Assembly (NCBI RefSeq): GCF_007829335.1
Contig: NZ_VIWO01000005.1
Location: 434,001 to 498,000 of the forward strand
Length of the DNA: 64,000 bases
Source: Chitinophaga polysaccharea
Lineage (GTDB): Bacteria; Bacteroidota; Bacteroidia; Chitinophagales; Chitinophagaceae
Direction of reading: 5' to 3'
Shown: piece by piece, positions 46,624 to 54,526 of the stretch
Layout: each line of letters starts with the position of its first letter
Numbering within the stretch: position 1 is the stretch's first letter
Notes under the pieces: model-generated
The model's input: only the letters and a program-made list of their open reading frames with translations
The model's database searches: none
What the model was told of the DNA's origin: nothing
Position numbers and translations under genes: made by a program

Positions 46624-47442
46624 TCAGGATTGTATAAACGCGACAAAATCGTCGCTTACCTTCTGCTTCCTTTTCCTGGCCTTCCGCGCAAATGCGGCGG
46701 GCGTAACGCCGCTGTAGCGTTTAAACTCCCGGCTCAGGTGCGATTGATCTGTATAACCCATCTCCGCTGCCAGGGCGGCGATGTTGGCATCAGGGTAATG
46801 CCATAACTGGTTGCGCACCTGTTCAAAGCGCATCAGGCCGGATACATCTTTTACCGTATAGCCGGAAGATTGCTTAAACTTCCTTTCCAGCGTACGTACC
46901 GTAGCATGTGCCGCCGAGGCTACCTGGCTTACCGGCAGTGTTCCGTTAGCTTTGCTCATGGCCACCCCCGCTTTATACAGCATGCTGTCGACCGCAATAT
47001 GCGACCGCGCCTCCAGGAAATACTGTTTCACCAGGGTAATCGCATCCACGATCTTACCTGCACGGATACACGCACTCAGCGGTGATTGCAGCCGGGCAAC
47101 AGGATGCTCAAACACATGTAATCCGTATTTACCGGACGGCAGGCCGAGCAAATCGAACACTGTCCAAGGAAAGCAGCGGATCGCAATAATCTCCAGGCAG
47201 TTTTTCGCGTAAAATTGAACAGGCTGATTGAGCAGCCCCACCATAAACGGAGAAGGCAATGGTTGCAGGTTGCCTTCATGAATAACGCTGCAGTCGCCTC
47301 CAAAATGGAAAATGATTTCTGCATAGCCATCAGGGACGACTTCGAAACTGGCGGGTTGCGCGCCAAAGTCCTCGCGGTTGTACCAGAAGCACTTAATAGC
47401 GTCTGATAGCTCTTCGGGTGGGGAAAATTCCTGGTGGTACAT
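46624..47442 (-). CDS. AraC-family regulator (cytosolic, DUF6597-type sensor)
   Basis: 272 residues. The N-terminal sensing domain (about 1-135; PPEELSDAIKCFWYNRE, VVPDGYAEIIFHFGG, FMVGLLNQP) is followed by a C-terminal HTH_18 (about 155-255; VSQVASAAHATVRTLERKFKQSSGYTVKDV, NIAALAAEMGYTDQSHLSREFKRYSGVTP). It is first in an operon with the FAD monooxygenase and probably controls it. A -7 box lies just before the ATG. Confidence 0.9.
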   Translation of the reverse strand: MYHQEFSPPEELSDAIKCFWYNREDFGAQPASFEVVPDGYAEIIFHFGGDCSVIHEGNLQPLPSPFMVGLLNQPVQFYAKNCLEIIAIRCFPWTVFDLLGLPSGKYGLHVFEHPVARLQSPLSACIRAGKIVDAITLVKQYFLEARSHIAVDSMLYKAGVAMSKANGTLPVSQVASAAHATVRTLERKFKQSSGYTVKDVSGLMRFEQVRNQLWHYPDANIAALAAEMGYTDQSHLSREFKRYSGVTPAAFARKARKRKQKVSDDFVAFIQS

Positions 47443-47450
47443 GTTCGATA

Positions 47451-47458
47451 CAAAAATA
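47451..47458 (-). promoter_or_regulatory. Promoter -7 box of AraC/monooxygenase operon
   Basis: The minus strand reads TATTTTTG (exact consensus), 9 bases before the AraC ATG, implying an almost leaderless transcript. No -33 TTG is seen at the right distance. Confidence 0.35.
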
Positions 47459-47617
47459 CTGAGTCATATTGCAAAGATTAGGTATTCTGCCGGAATAACC
47501 ATCACCTGGAGGCAGCTAAATTCACTATCACGGTAGTCGTAAACCACCTCTATATTGGCGTAAATCCCCCCGACACAAACGCTCCATTCATTTTAACTTC
47601 GTTTCAAAGCAAATAAC

Positions 47618-48127
47618 ATGAATACTATCAACGATACCATTAGTGGATTAGAACTGGCACAAATAGGTTGGGTAGTTCCCGACATCCATGCGGCGGTGAA
47701 ATTCCTGGAGAGCGCCCTGGGCATTCCCGGCTTTCCTGCACCACAACACGTTCTTGCGCAGGACCTGGATATGACTTACCACGGCGACGTTGTAGCTGCT
47801 GATTGGCTAACTACACAAACTTATAACGGAGGCACTTTCATAGAACTTATTCAACCGCTTTCCGGTCAAAGTATGTTCCATGATTACCTGGCGCAATATC
47901 CGGCTGGCGGCACACAGCACCTGGCTTTCCGTTTGCCGGCAAGCGATTTTGAGCGGATCACAAACGATTTACGTCAGCAAGGTTATGCTGTAATCAGTGA
48001 AGTAGATCATCCTATTGCCCGAATGGCTTTCTTTGATACCTATCGGACGCTAGGCGTTGCGACGGAAATCATGGGTATTACGCCGGAAGGATGGAAAGCG
48101 ATTAAGCAAATGGAGCAGGTAAAATAG
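47618..48127 (+). CDS. VOC-family (glyoxalase/bleomycin-resistance-like) protein
   Basis: 169 residues. Two beta-alpha-beta-beta-beta modules are visible (IGWVVPDIHAAVKFLESALGIPGF at residues 16-39; THLAFRLPASDFERITNDLRQQGYAVI and GVATEIMGITPEGW in the second half). VOC proteins bind a divalent metal and act on, or sequester, small molecules. It is divergent from the AraC/monooxygenase pair, which may suggest a shared detoxification role (inference). Confidence 0.87.
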   Translation: MNTINDTISGLELAQIGWVVPDIHAAVKFLESALGIPGFPAPQHVLAQDLDMTYHGDVVAADWLTTQTYNGGTFIELIQPLSGQSMFHDYLAQYPAGGTQHLAFRLPASDFERITNDLRQQGYAVISEVDHPIARMAFFDTYRTLGVATEIMGITPEGWKAIKQMEQVK

Positions 48128-48136
48128 TGTTGATAT

Positions 48137-48159
48137 TTGTGCCACAGATTGTGGCACAA
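48137..48159. other. Hairpin after the VOC gene
   Basis: TTGTGCCACA/TGTGGCACAA is a perfect 10-base stem with a 3-base loop, starting 10 bases after the VOC stop. There is no T-tract in either direction; it could slow ribosomes or be an operator-like palindrome. Confidence 0.4.
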
Positions 48160-48173
48160 TTACAAAGCAGACT

Positions 48174-48314
48174 TTATTCAAATACTATCTCAAAGTATAA
48201 CTCTTCCGGTCGCTTTTCCAAAAAGGCGAGCACATATTCATATTTACTATCCGTGAGTGATACGATCTTTTCTAACTGCCGGCGAAAAACCAACTCCATA
48301 ATGGTATTTTTCAT
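48174..48314 (-). CDS. 46-residue ORF, possible Crp/Fnr-like fragment
   Basis: ATG 48314 to TAA 48174 on the minus strand encodes 46 residues. The stretch RRQLEKIVSLTDSKYEYVLA resembles the first helix of Bacteroidota Crp/Fnr regulators (a short LEKIVSLT-type opening), then the sequence diverges. It could be a remnant of a lost regulator gene or a genuine small protein. It lies between two hairpins and is convergent with the VOC gene. Confidence is low. Confidence 0.3.
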   Translation of the reverse strand: MKNTIMELVFRRQLEKIVSLTDSKYEYVLAFLEKRPEELYFEIVFE

Positions 48315-48368
48315 GCGATCTACCTCACATCAAAGCGTGACCTGGCGCATTGGTCATCCCATAATGTG

Positions 48369-48397
48369 AAAAGCAGCCTGAAGTAGGCTGCTTTTTA
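48369..48397. terminator. Terminator-like hairpin
   Basis: AAAAGCAGCCT/AGGCTGCTTTT is a perfect 11-base stem with a 5-base loop and a T-run on the plus strand. It lies between the VOC gene and the antiporter gene and is the likely end of the VOC transcript. Confidence 0.75.
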
Positions 48398-48542
48398 CAT
48401 TATTAAACCGGCGTTGGTAAATAGATTTCCTCTCTTTCATGCCATAAAAGCGGAATAAATTAATATTTTTAGATAATCCGGTACAAAACAGGAAACAAAA
48501 GCCGGGGAAATCTGTCAATAGTAAAAACAAGAAGGCTGAGCT

Positions 48543-49634
48543 ATGAAATTGAACCTTACACTTCCCATCTGGACAATTATAAGCCCGGCGCTGGCCTGGA
48601 TCGCTTACTTTACTGCCGGCGATAAATCGGGCGCCCTTGCTTTTACTATCCTGGCTGTTATACTCATTGCCAGCGTACTCGCGGCGGTTCACCATGCGGA
48701 GGTAGTGGCCCATCGGGTAGGCGAACCTTTAGGCACGCTTATTCTGGCCCTGGCAGTTACCGTTATTGAAGTAGCATTGATTGTTTCCCTCATGTCTTCA
48801 GGTGGGCCCAAAACTACTGCATTGGCCAGAGATACTGTTTTTGCAGCCATCATGATCATTCTTACCTTCATTATAGGTATCTGCATCCTGTTAGGAGGCG
48901 TTAAGTACCGGGAGCAATTTGTTACCAAACATGCCGTTACCTCCGCTCTAATGACGCTGACCGCTATCCTGGTACTCACCCTGGTGTTGCCCAACTTTAC
49001 CATCGGCAAACCTGGCCCGGAATATACACAACCGCAGTTGGTCTTTGTAGCCATAGTAAGTTTAATCCTCTATTCGAGCTTCATCATGATACAGTCGGTG
49101 CGCCATCGCGATTACTTTCTTCCAAAAGATGAAGATGGAAACCTGAGCGATGAAGATACCCATGCCCAACCTCCTACCCTCACCACTACAGTGACCAGCT
49201 TTGTGTTGCTGGTCGTTTGTTTAGGCGCAGTGGTGCTATTAGCAAAAAAACTATCGCCGGCTATCGAATCAGGTGTTGAATCCATCGGAGCGCCCAACTC
49301 CCTCGTGGGCGTGGTGATTGCATTGGTAGTACTATTACCCGAATGCCTGGCAGCGGTGCGGGCCGCCCGGAAAAACCGTTTACAGACCAGCATGAACCTG
49401 GCATTAGGTTCTGCCCTGGCAAGCATCGGGCTCACTATTCCCTCTATTGCTATCTTCACGATGTTCAGTCATACCCCGGTTTTATTGGGTATCGACACGA
49501 CTTCTATCGTTTTGCTGATACTCTCTATTTTCACGGTGCTACTTTCGTTTATCACCGGTAAAACAAATATGCTGTATGGGATTGTGTTGCTGACGATTTT
49601 TGCGGCTTATTTATTTTTGACGATATTTCCGTAG
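48543..49634 (+). CDS. chaA: ChaA-type Ca2+(Na+/K+):H+ antiporter
   Basis: 363 residues with about 11 membrane helices. Two homologous halves carry the CaCA alpha-repeats: VVAHRVGEPLGTLILALAVTVIEVALIV (about 54-81) and VGVVIALVVLLPECLAAVRAARKNRLQTSMNLALGSALASIGLT (about 255-298), each with the conserved acidic residue used for cation transport. A charged loop (KDEDGNLSDEDTH, near 196-210) separates the halves. It exports Ca2+ or monovalent cations across the inner membrane in exchange for protons. It is monocistronic. Confidence 0.92.
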   Translation: MKLNLTLPIWTIISPALAWIAYFTAGDKSGALAFTILAVILIASVLAAVHHAEVVAHRVGEPLGTLILALAVTVIEVALIVSLMSSGGPKTTALARDTVFAAIMIILTFIIGICILLGGVKYREQFVTKHAVTSALMTLTAILVLTLVLPNFTIGKPGPEYTQPQLVFVAIVSLILYSSFIMIQSVRHRDYFLPKDEDGNLSDEDTHAQPPTLTTTVTSFVLLVVCLGAVVLLAKKLSPAIESGVESIGAPNSLVGVVIALVVLLPECLAAVRAARKNRLQTSMNLALGSALASIGLTIPSIAIFTMFSHTPVLLGIDTTSIVLLILSIFTVLLSFITGKTNMLYGIVLLTIFAAYLFLTIFP

Positions 49635-49673
49635 TAACAGAAAATTGCGTCGGAAGCAATTAAAAAACTATCA

Positions 49674-50203
49674 CTAGCCACGCCATATTCTAACAAGTAA
49701 TGTCCAGCAAATAATGATCAACGGGATTCCTGAAATGAGCATCCATTTTCCATGATTCCTTGTTTTTATGGAGAACGCCGCTATACGTGAGCCATCGGGT
49801 AAAGTTTTCTTAGTCAGACGGATAAATGCTCCCATAAAGATACCCAGGAAGGATAAGGCAAATGTAAAAGGAACTGGCGCAAATAATATCAAAGGAGAAA
49901 GGTAGCCGATAACCAGCCAGATGGCAGGCAGGTCCTGTGGTTGAGAAAGTGCTTCCAACCGGTTGCTCCTCAAATGCTCCAATTGTGCAAGAGAATAGGA
50001 TATACCCTGCTTTTCCAGCAACTTCGCAGCCAGTGCATAATCACCCAGGTGTCGCTGATCAAAGTTCTGCCCCACACACATGCTATCTATCAACAATACT
50101 TCTTCTTCATATTGCGCCGGAATATGATGTGCCTCCAGGAGGGAAATATTTCAACAGCCTGTTCTGCGGCTGGAAATCTTTTAAAGGTGAGTAGTGATTT
50201 CAT
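49674..50203 (-). pseudogene. Frameshifted membrane-protein gene (DUF2007-like start)
   Basis: Two frames join into one gene. Frame one starts at ATG 50203 (MKSLLTFKRFPAAEQAVEI) and soon hits a stop. The other frame continues from about 50145 with SLLEAHHIPAQYEEEVLLIDS, then GQNFD, DYALAAKLLEKQGISYSLAQLEHLRSNRLEAL, and two membrane helices. Together they follow the normal order of a Bacteroidota membrane protein with an N-terminal signal-transducing (DUF2007-like) domain. One missing base near the GGGAAA run at 50141-50146 explains the shift. GQNFD also runs straight into the DYALA helix, so part of the domain may be deleted as well (inference from memory of the family). A sequencing error in the run is possible. 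Confidence 0.6.
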
Positions 50204-50304
50204 AGGTATGCTATAGTCGTATAAAGATACTATATCCGTCTAACAATATTCCTATAACTCATTACCTTTACCCCGAATCTTACACCGGAAAGGAAAAATA
50301 ACCA

Positions 50305-51099
50305 ATGACCCACTGGACCAGCACCATCTGCAAAGCAAACAACATCAGCATCCACTACACAAGAACCGGCGGCAATAAACCGCCTTTAATTTTACTGCAT
50401 GGCTTAATGACGAATGGCCTGTGCTGGATGAGCCTCGCCCGCGTGTTGGAGCAAGACTATGACGTGATCATGCCGGATGCCAGAGGGCATGGCCAATCAA
50501 GCGTACCTGACTTTGGATACAGCTATGAAGACCATGCTAATGACGTGGCCGGATTGATAGGCGCCCTCAAACTTCCGCCCCCCATTTTACTCGGTCATTC
50601 CATGGGCGGTATGACCGCCGCCGTGGTAGCAAGCCGTAAACCCAATCTGCTCCGTGCCCTCATCTTAGCCGATCCAACCTTCCTTAGTTCACAAGTTCAA
50701 CGCGAAGTGCGCGATAGTGATGTAGCCGAACAGCATCGGAAGATGCTGACGTTGTCGCTGGAAGAAGTAATGGCAGCAGCACGCGCCAGGCATCCAAACC
50801 GGTCAGCGGAAACGATTGAGCTATTTGCCAAAGCGAGACTTCAAACCAGCATGGCCGCATTTGACGTACTCACGCCACCGAACCCGGACTACGAGCAGCT
50901 GGTACAAAAAATTGATATTCCATGTCTGCTTGTATTTGGCGATAAAGGAGTGGTAACAACTGCCGTTGCGGAAACGTTGCAAGGGCTCAACGTGGAGCTT
51001 CGCGCGGAACTAATCCGGGAAGCGGGGCATAGTCTTCATATGGATCAGCCGGAGCGTTTTGCTGCGGCGATCAAAGCGTTCTTAGCTTCAATGATATGA
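50305..51099 (+). CDS. Alpha/beta-fold hydrolase
   Basis: 264 residues and no signal peptide. The oxyanion motif LLHGLMTNG (about 30-38), nucleophile Ser99 in GHSMGG and catalytic His242 in EAGHSLHMDQPERF fit the esterase/C-C hydrolase class. The substrate is not predictable. It is divergent from the frameshifted gene, with an 101-base gap. Confidence 0.9.
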   Translation: MTHWTSTICKANNISIHYTRTGGNKPPLILLHGLMTNGLCWMSLARVLEQDYDVIMPDARGHGQSSVPDFGYSYEDHANDVAGLIGALKLPPPILLGHSMGGMTAAVVASRKPNLLRALILADPTFLSSQVQREVRDSDVAEQHRKMLTLSLEEVMAAARARHPNRSAETIELFAKARLQTSMAAFDVLTPPNPDYEQLVQKIDIPCLLVFGDKGVVTTAVAETLQGLNVELRAELIREAGHSLHMDQPERFAAAIKAFLASMI

Positions 51100-51511
51100 G
51101 CTCTGCGTCATAAACAAGTTTAAGCAAAATAATGCCTTATACTAGAATAAGAGTCATTATCCAAGTAACCTACATATCAAAAAAACAATGAAATAAATCA
51201 AGAAAACGGCAGTTTTTAAAAAAACTCCAATTTATATTTGCGAGTGTAATCTACATCCGAAGGTACCATTTACCAACGCTACCAAACCCTTACTAGATAA
51301 AATCTATAATATAATGTACGGCCCAATATTATTTGTACCCAACTCGTAACCGCATTGATTAACATTCCTATAATAAACACACCTTAATACATTCTAAAAG
51401 CGAGATACTTCGTCCCATGCATAGATCCAGACCAGATAGCCAAACATGCTCCACTTAAAAAGTGTCAATATCTAAAAAACAATAAATTCTTTGACCCAAA
51501 ATACAAATGTT
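51100..51511. other. A+T-rich intergenic region
   Basis: About 410 bases, visibly richer in A+T than the flanking genes. I found no peptide gene, tRNA or strong hairpin. It marks the left edge of the low-GC island 51100-54526. Confidence 0.4.
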
Positions 51512-52081
51512 ATGAAATCAGTAGTATCCGACTCCAGTGACCAACTGCCAGGCGTTAGATGGCATGTTATACCGCAGCCTGATTGGACGACCCTGTGTAT
51601 CCTAGCCTCGAATGCCGAAAGAGATAATCTTGATTTTTTCATACTCAGCGATATCAAATATCAATTTCATTCCAACTACAAAAAAGATCATTTAAATACA
51701 GGCATACTAAAAGCGCAAGAAGCCAATGCCGACATCCTTTTGGGTACAGTCGAAGCGTTTGAATCGGCCATTCAAATCGACCATAACCTATTCTGGATAG
51801 ACAAGTTTAAAGGTCTTTCATTTGTGATTATATTTAAGCAATTCTATAATCGGCTATTACAGGCAAATGAAAATGATATCAACTTATCGCCAGACCATTT
51901 TTTGTCTTTAATTACGGCCAGTAAATTGCTGCTCTACCCTTTTATCTCTAACCCTAGCGAGAAACCGTCCCAATCAAGCGACTTGTCAAAAACTCCTCTT
52001 CCATCAGCTAATCCAGCCGCTCAGCTCGAATTATTAGTACACATAAAAAAACACTATTCATCACACCCAACATCTTATTAA
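51512..52081 (+). CDS. GT25-like protein lacking the EDD motif (likely pseudoenzyme)
   Basis: 189 residues from ATG 51512 (a TTG at 51491 is less likely). Residues 38-155 align with residues 67-187 of the next gene product: DFFILSDIKY against DVILLCEDDHTF, then Y-x-K-x-x-L, an Ala-x-x-L-x-G block, N-x-x-W-I-D-x-F, and LYPFIS against LYPFVS. The GT25 metal/nucleotide motif Glu-Asp-Asp is replaced by Ser46-Asp47-Ile48, and the N-terminal VINIKERTDR region is missing. Transferase activity is therefore unlikely. A partner or regulatory role for the active paralogue, which starts 4 bases after this stop, is possible. Confidence 0.6.
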   Translation: MKSVVSDSSDQLPGVRWHVIPQPDWTTLCILASNAERDNLDFFILSDIKYQFHSNYKKDHLNTGILKAQEANADILLGTVEAFESAIQIDHNLFWIDKFKGLSFVIIFKQFYNRLLQANENDINLSPDHFLSLITASKLLLYPFISNPSEKPSQSSDLSKTPLPSANPAAQLELLVHIKKHYSSHPTSY

Positions 52082-52084
52082 CAC

Positions 52085-52741
52085 ATGGATTTTGATAATA
52101 TTATCTTGCCCGCTTATGTCATTAATATAAAAGAACGAACAGACAGGTATCAACATATACAGGAACAGTTCTCTGGAAAATCTGAATTCGATCTGCATAT
52201 ATTCGAAGCCTGCCGAGGTGAGAATGGCGCTGTCGGACTTTGGAATAGTATGGTCGCAATAATAAACTTAGCGATACAACGGGATGAAGATGTGATCTTG
52301 CTATGTGAAGATGATCATACATTTACTTCATCGTACAGCAAAACCTATTTATTTAAAAACATAATAGAAGCGCACCAACAGGGAGCCTTGGTATTAAGTG
52401 GCGGGATAGGCGGCTTTAACCATGCAGTACCACTTAGTCCCAACAGGTACTGGATAGATTCATTTTGGTGCACCCAATTCCTGGTACTTTATCGTCCTGT
52501 ATTTAAAAAAATACTGGATATAAATTTCCAATCTACCGACACTGCCGATGGGGTATTCTCTGGGATAACCAGCCACAAAATGGTGTTATATCCCTTTGTT
52601 TCTGTGCAAACGGATTTTGGATATTCTGATATTACGCCAAGAAACCACAATGAAAGAAGTCTCATCACCGAATATTTCAAAAGAACAGAAGCACGGTTGG
52701 ACAAGTATAATAGCATATATCAATGCTACTTGAATAAATAA
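52085..52741 (+). CDS. Glycosyltransferase family 25-like protein
   Basis: 218 residues. The GT25 beginning AYVINIKERTDRYQHI (about 10-25) is followed by EACRGENGAVGLWNSMVAIINLAI and the catalytic-site motif Glu75-Asp76-Asp77 (LLCEDDHTFT). WIDSFWCTQFLVLY follows, and the C-terminus is ITPRNHNERSL. GT25 enzymes transfer hexoses, often to LPS or to hydroxylated side chains. Because a peptide precursor and a thioredoxin-like protein lie nearby, modification of a peptide is a possible alternative to LPS. It is cotranscribed with its degenerate paralogue and convergent with the thioredoxin gene. Confidence 0.75.
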   Translation: MDFDNIILPAYVINIKERTDRYQHIQEQFSGKSEFDLHIFEACRGENGAVGLWNSMVAIINLAIQRDEDVILLCEDDHTFTSSYSKTYLFKNIIEAHQQGALVLSGGIGGFNHAVPLSPNRYWIDSFWCTQFLVLYRPVFKKILDINFQSTDTADGVFSGITSHKMVLYPFVSVQTDFGYSDITPRNHNERSLITEYFKRTEARLDKYNSIYQCYLNK

Positions 52742-52877
52742 GTGTTTCCCAGTTTAAACTATCATATAAAAAAATATTCCCCTCTTTTATGCGCAATATC
52801 ACAGACTTGAAGAAGTTCATAAGTGGGCAAACGTTTGTGTGAGCAAACGTAAAGAACGATATAACAGAAGAAACCCT

Positions 52878-54008
52878 TTATAATATTTGGGACAGCAACT
52901 CCTCTACTTCGGCCAGCGGAGAATTCAATATCAATAAATTACCTTTAGGATCTAAGAGAAATCTGGCAGGTATACCAAATACGCGTAAAAGTTGAGCCCC
53001 TTTGTTATTACCACCCTTCAAATCTGAAAGATTTGTCCAGTTTATATTATTCTCCTTTATTGCATCCTTCCAAAGCGTCTTTTCCGTATCCAGAGAAATT
53101 CCCACTATTTCCAATCCCTTCTTACGATATAGACTGTCTATTTTCTTCAATGCCGGGAGCTCTGCAAGACAAGGGCCACACCAACTTGCCCAAAAATCAA
53201 GCAATACATACTTACCCCTGAAATCTGAAATACTTCTCATGCACTGAGTGGTATCCGGCATCGAAAAATCCGGCATTTTCTTCCCTTTCTGAATAATCTT
53301 ATCATACTCGAACACCGAGTAGTATAATACTTTACCCAAGCTAGTCCTCTTTATCTCATTTGAAAATTTTGAATAATATTTCTGCACGCTATCTCTAGGT
53401 ATAAAGGTTGATACTCCCCAGAGTTCATATAATAAACCGTAATTATCGGGATGCTCAACTATTTGATTGAAGAGATCCGCTTCATCTCTCCGATTACTCA
53501 TGGTTCTATATTCACTAATCAATTTCTCTGATCTGCCCGAGTCCTTTAGCGCCGCCAGACTGTCAAGAACCTTCTCGTCATTTATATGTGCCGGATGAGA
53601 TATATCATATATATAATGATGGTATACATCTGTTTGAGGAGACCCTGACACCTTTGCGTCGTGAATTGCGTTCTTATCCCCGTCAATCCGTATATCCTTA
53701 TTCTCTCCTATAAATGTCAACCAGGACCGATCCACAAATGGCACCTCAATTGACAAGAACTTAATCTCGTTCAGTTCTCCAGAAAAAGAAAAACAATCAT
53801 TCGTACTATAGCAGGAATCATAAATTTCCTTTTTAAATGCACTACCTATCCCACGCGGTTTATTCATCAATAATACCTTGGCGTCTCCAATTCCTGTTAT
53901 TTTTCCAGATATTTTATACCTCCCATCCTGAGCATAGGATATTTGCACAAGAGAGAAGCATACAACAATCAAAAAAAAATAAAACACACTGGGCTTATAT
54001 TTTCTCAT
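52878..54008 (-). CDS. Secreted TlpA-like thioredoxin protein with DUF4369-like domain
   Basis: 376 residues with a signal peptide (cleavage after SYAQ). The N-terminal DUF4369-like beta domain (about 28-135; RYKISGKITGIGDAKVLLMNK) is followed by a helical linker (about 140-235) and an AhpC/TlpA thioredoxin domain (about 240-376) with the active site Cys277-Gly-Pro-Cys280 (FWASWCGPC). The cis-Pro motif is present (FGIPARFLLDPKG). It is a periplasmic or surface thiol-disulfide protein. It lies 82 bases after a cysteine-rich peptide gene on the same strand, so it may act on that peptide's disulfides. Confidence 0.88.
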   Translation of the reverse strand: MRKYKPSVFYFFLIVVCFSLVQISYAQDGRYKISGKITGIGDAKVLLMNKPRGIGSAFKKEIYDSCYSTNDCFSFSGELNEIKFLSIEVPFVDRSWLTFIGENKDIRIDGDKNAIHDAKVSGSPQTDVYHHYIYDISHPAHINDEKVLDSLAALKDSGRSEKLISEYRTMSNRRDEADLFNQIVEHPDNYGLLYELWGVSTFIPRDSVQKYYSKFSNEIKRTSLGKVLYYSVFEYDKIIQKGKKMPDFSMPDTTQCMRSISDFRGKYVLLDFWASWCGPCLAELPALKKIDSLYRKKGLEIVGISLDTEKTLWKDAIKENNINWTNLSDLKGGNNKGAQLLRVFGIPARFLLDPKGNLLILNSPLAEVEELLSQIL

Positions 54009-54090
54009 AAAAAAAATTTACGACTCCCACCGTGCATTATCTCTAATGCCACTAAGCGGGAATCAATTTTATTACTGAACACCAATACTG

Positions 54091-54351
54091 TTATGAACAC
54101 TTTTCGGTGTAGATCTTACCATTATCGCAGGAAACCCGCGTACCATTAGTAACACAGATATTACCCAAACCACAGTTAATCTTTTTCACTCCCACTGTCC
54201 CTCCACAATCTACAGAACATGTAGAATTAACGCTAAATCCATCAGATCCATCACCACCCAAAACATTCTTCAGTTGGGTCCGAGTTAAAACCTCTCTGGC
54301 TCCCAGGTTAATTGCTGCCAGTTTTAATTCTTTTATAACTTTTCTTAAAAT
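54091..54351 (-). CDS. Cysteine-rich double-glycine leader peptide (RiPP/bacteriocin-like precursor)
   Basis: A frame of 86 codons encodes a leader with amphipathic helix (KELKLAAINLGAREVLTRTQ) and the Bacteroidota signature LKNVLGG (Gly32-Gly33). A 53-residue core follows, with six Cys (45, 49, 60, 66, 75, 85), many Gly/Thr/Ser/Asn, and a C-terminal Cys-Ser. The frame begins right after a TAA. There is no ATG, GTG or TTG before the leader; only ATT at 54351 or CTG at 54321 could start it, so the gene may use a rare start or have lost its start codon. The leader type is the one cut by C39-peptidase ABC exporters after GG; no such exporter is in the window. It is followed on the same strand by the TlpA-like gene. 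Confidence 0.72.
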   Translation of the reverse strand: MLRKVIKELKLAAINLGAREVLTRTQLKNVLGGDGSDGFSVNSTCSVDCGGTVGVKKINCGLGNICVTNGTRVSCDNGKIYTEKCS

Positions 54352-54432
54352 TTAGTTTGCCGCTGCCAGCAGTGCCTTCCTGCAATCAATTCACTGTTAA
54401 ATATAAGACAATAACTACACCGCTGAATTTAC

Positions 54433-54440
54433 TATATTTG
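54433..54440 (+). promoter_or_regulatory. Promoter -7 box of the 54527 sigma gene
   Basis: TATATTTG is an exact match to TAnnTTTG, 87 bases before the sigma ATG. It lies in the 175-base divergent region between the peptide gene and the sigma gene. No -33 TTG is present. Confidence 0.45.
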
Positions 54441-54526
54441 CACCATTCCAACAATCTCTTTAAAAATCCAATTGTTTGTCCTTTATATTAGTGTAACTAT
54501 TCTTGATTAAATAGGTTATTATAGTT

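Noticed and set aside
48127..48369. 80-codon plus-strand frame after the VOC gene
   Set aside because: It reads through two hairpins, has no family resemblance and is opposite the better minus-strand 46-residue frame.
51100..51511. Second GG-leader peptide before the GT25 genes
   Set aside because: Scanned both strands for LKNVLGG-like or other GG leader frames in this A+T-rich gap and found none.
52820..52860. Repeated GCAAACGT words between the GT25 and thioredoxin genes
   Set aside because: Only two short copies with an accidental palindrome; too little to call an operator or attachment site.
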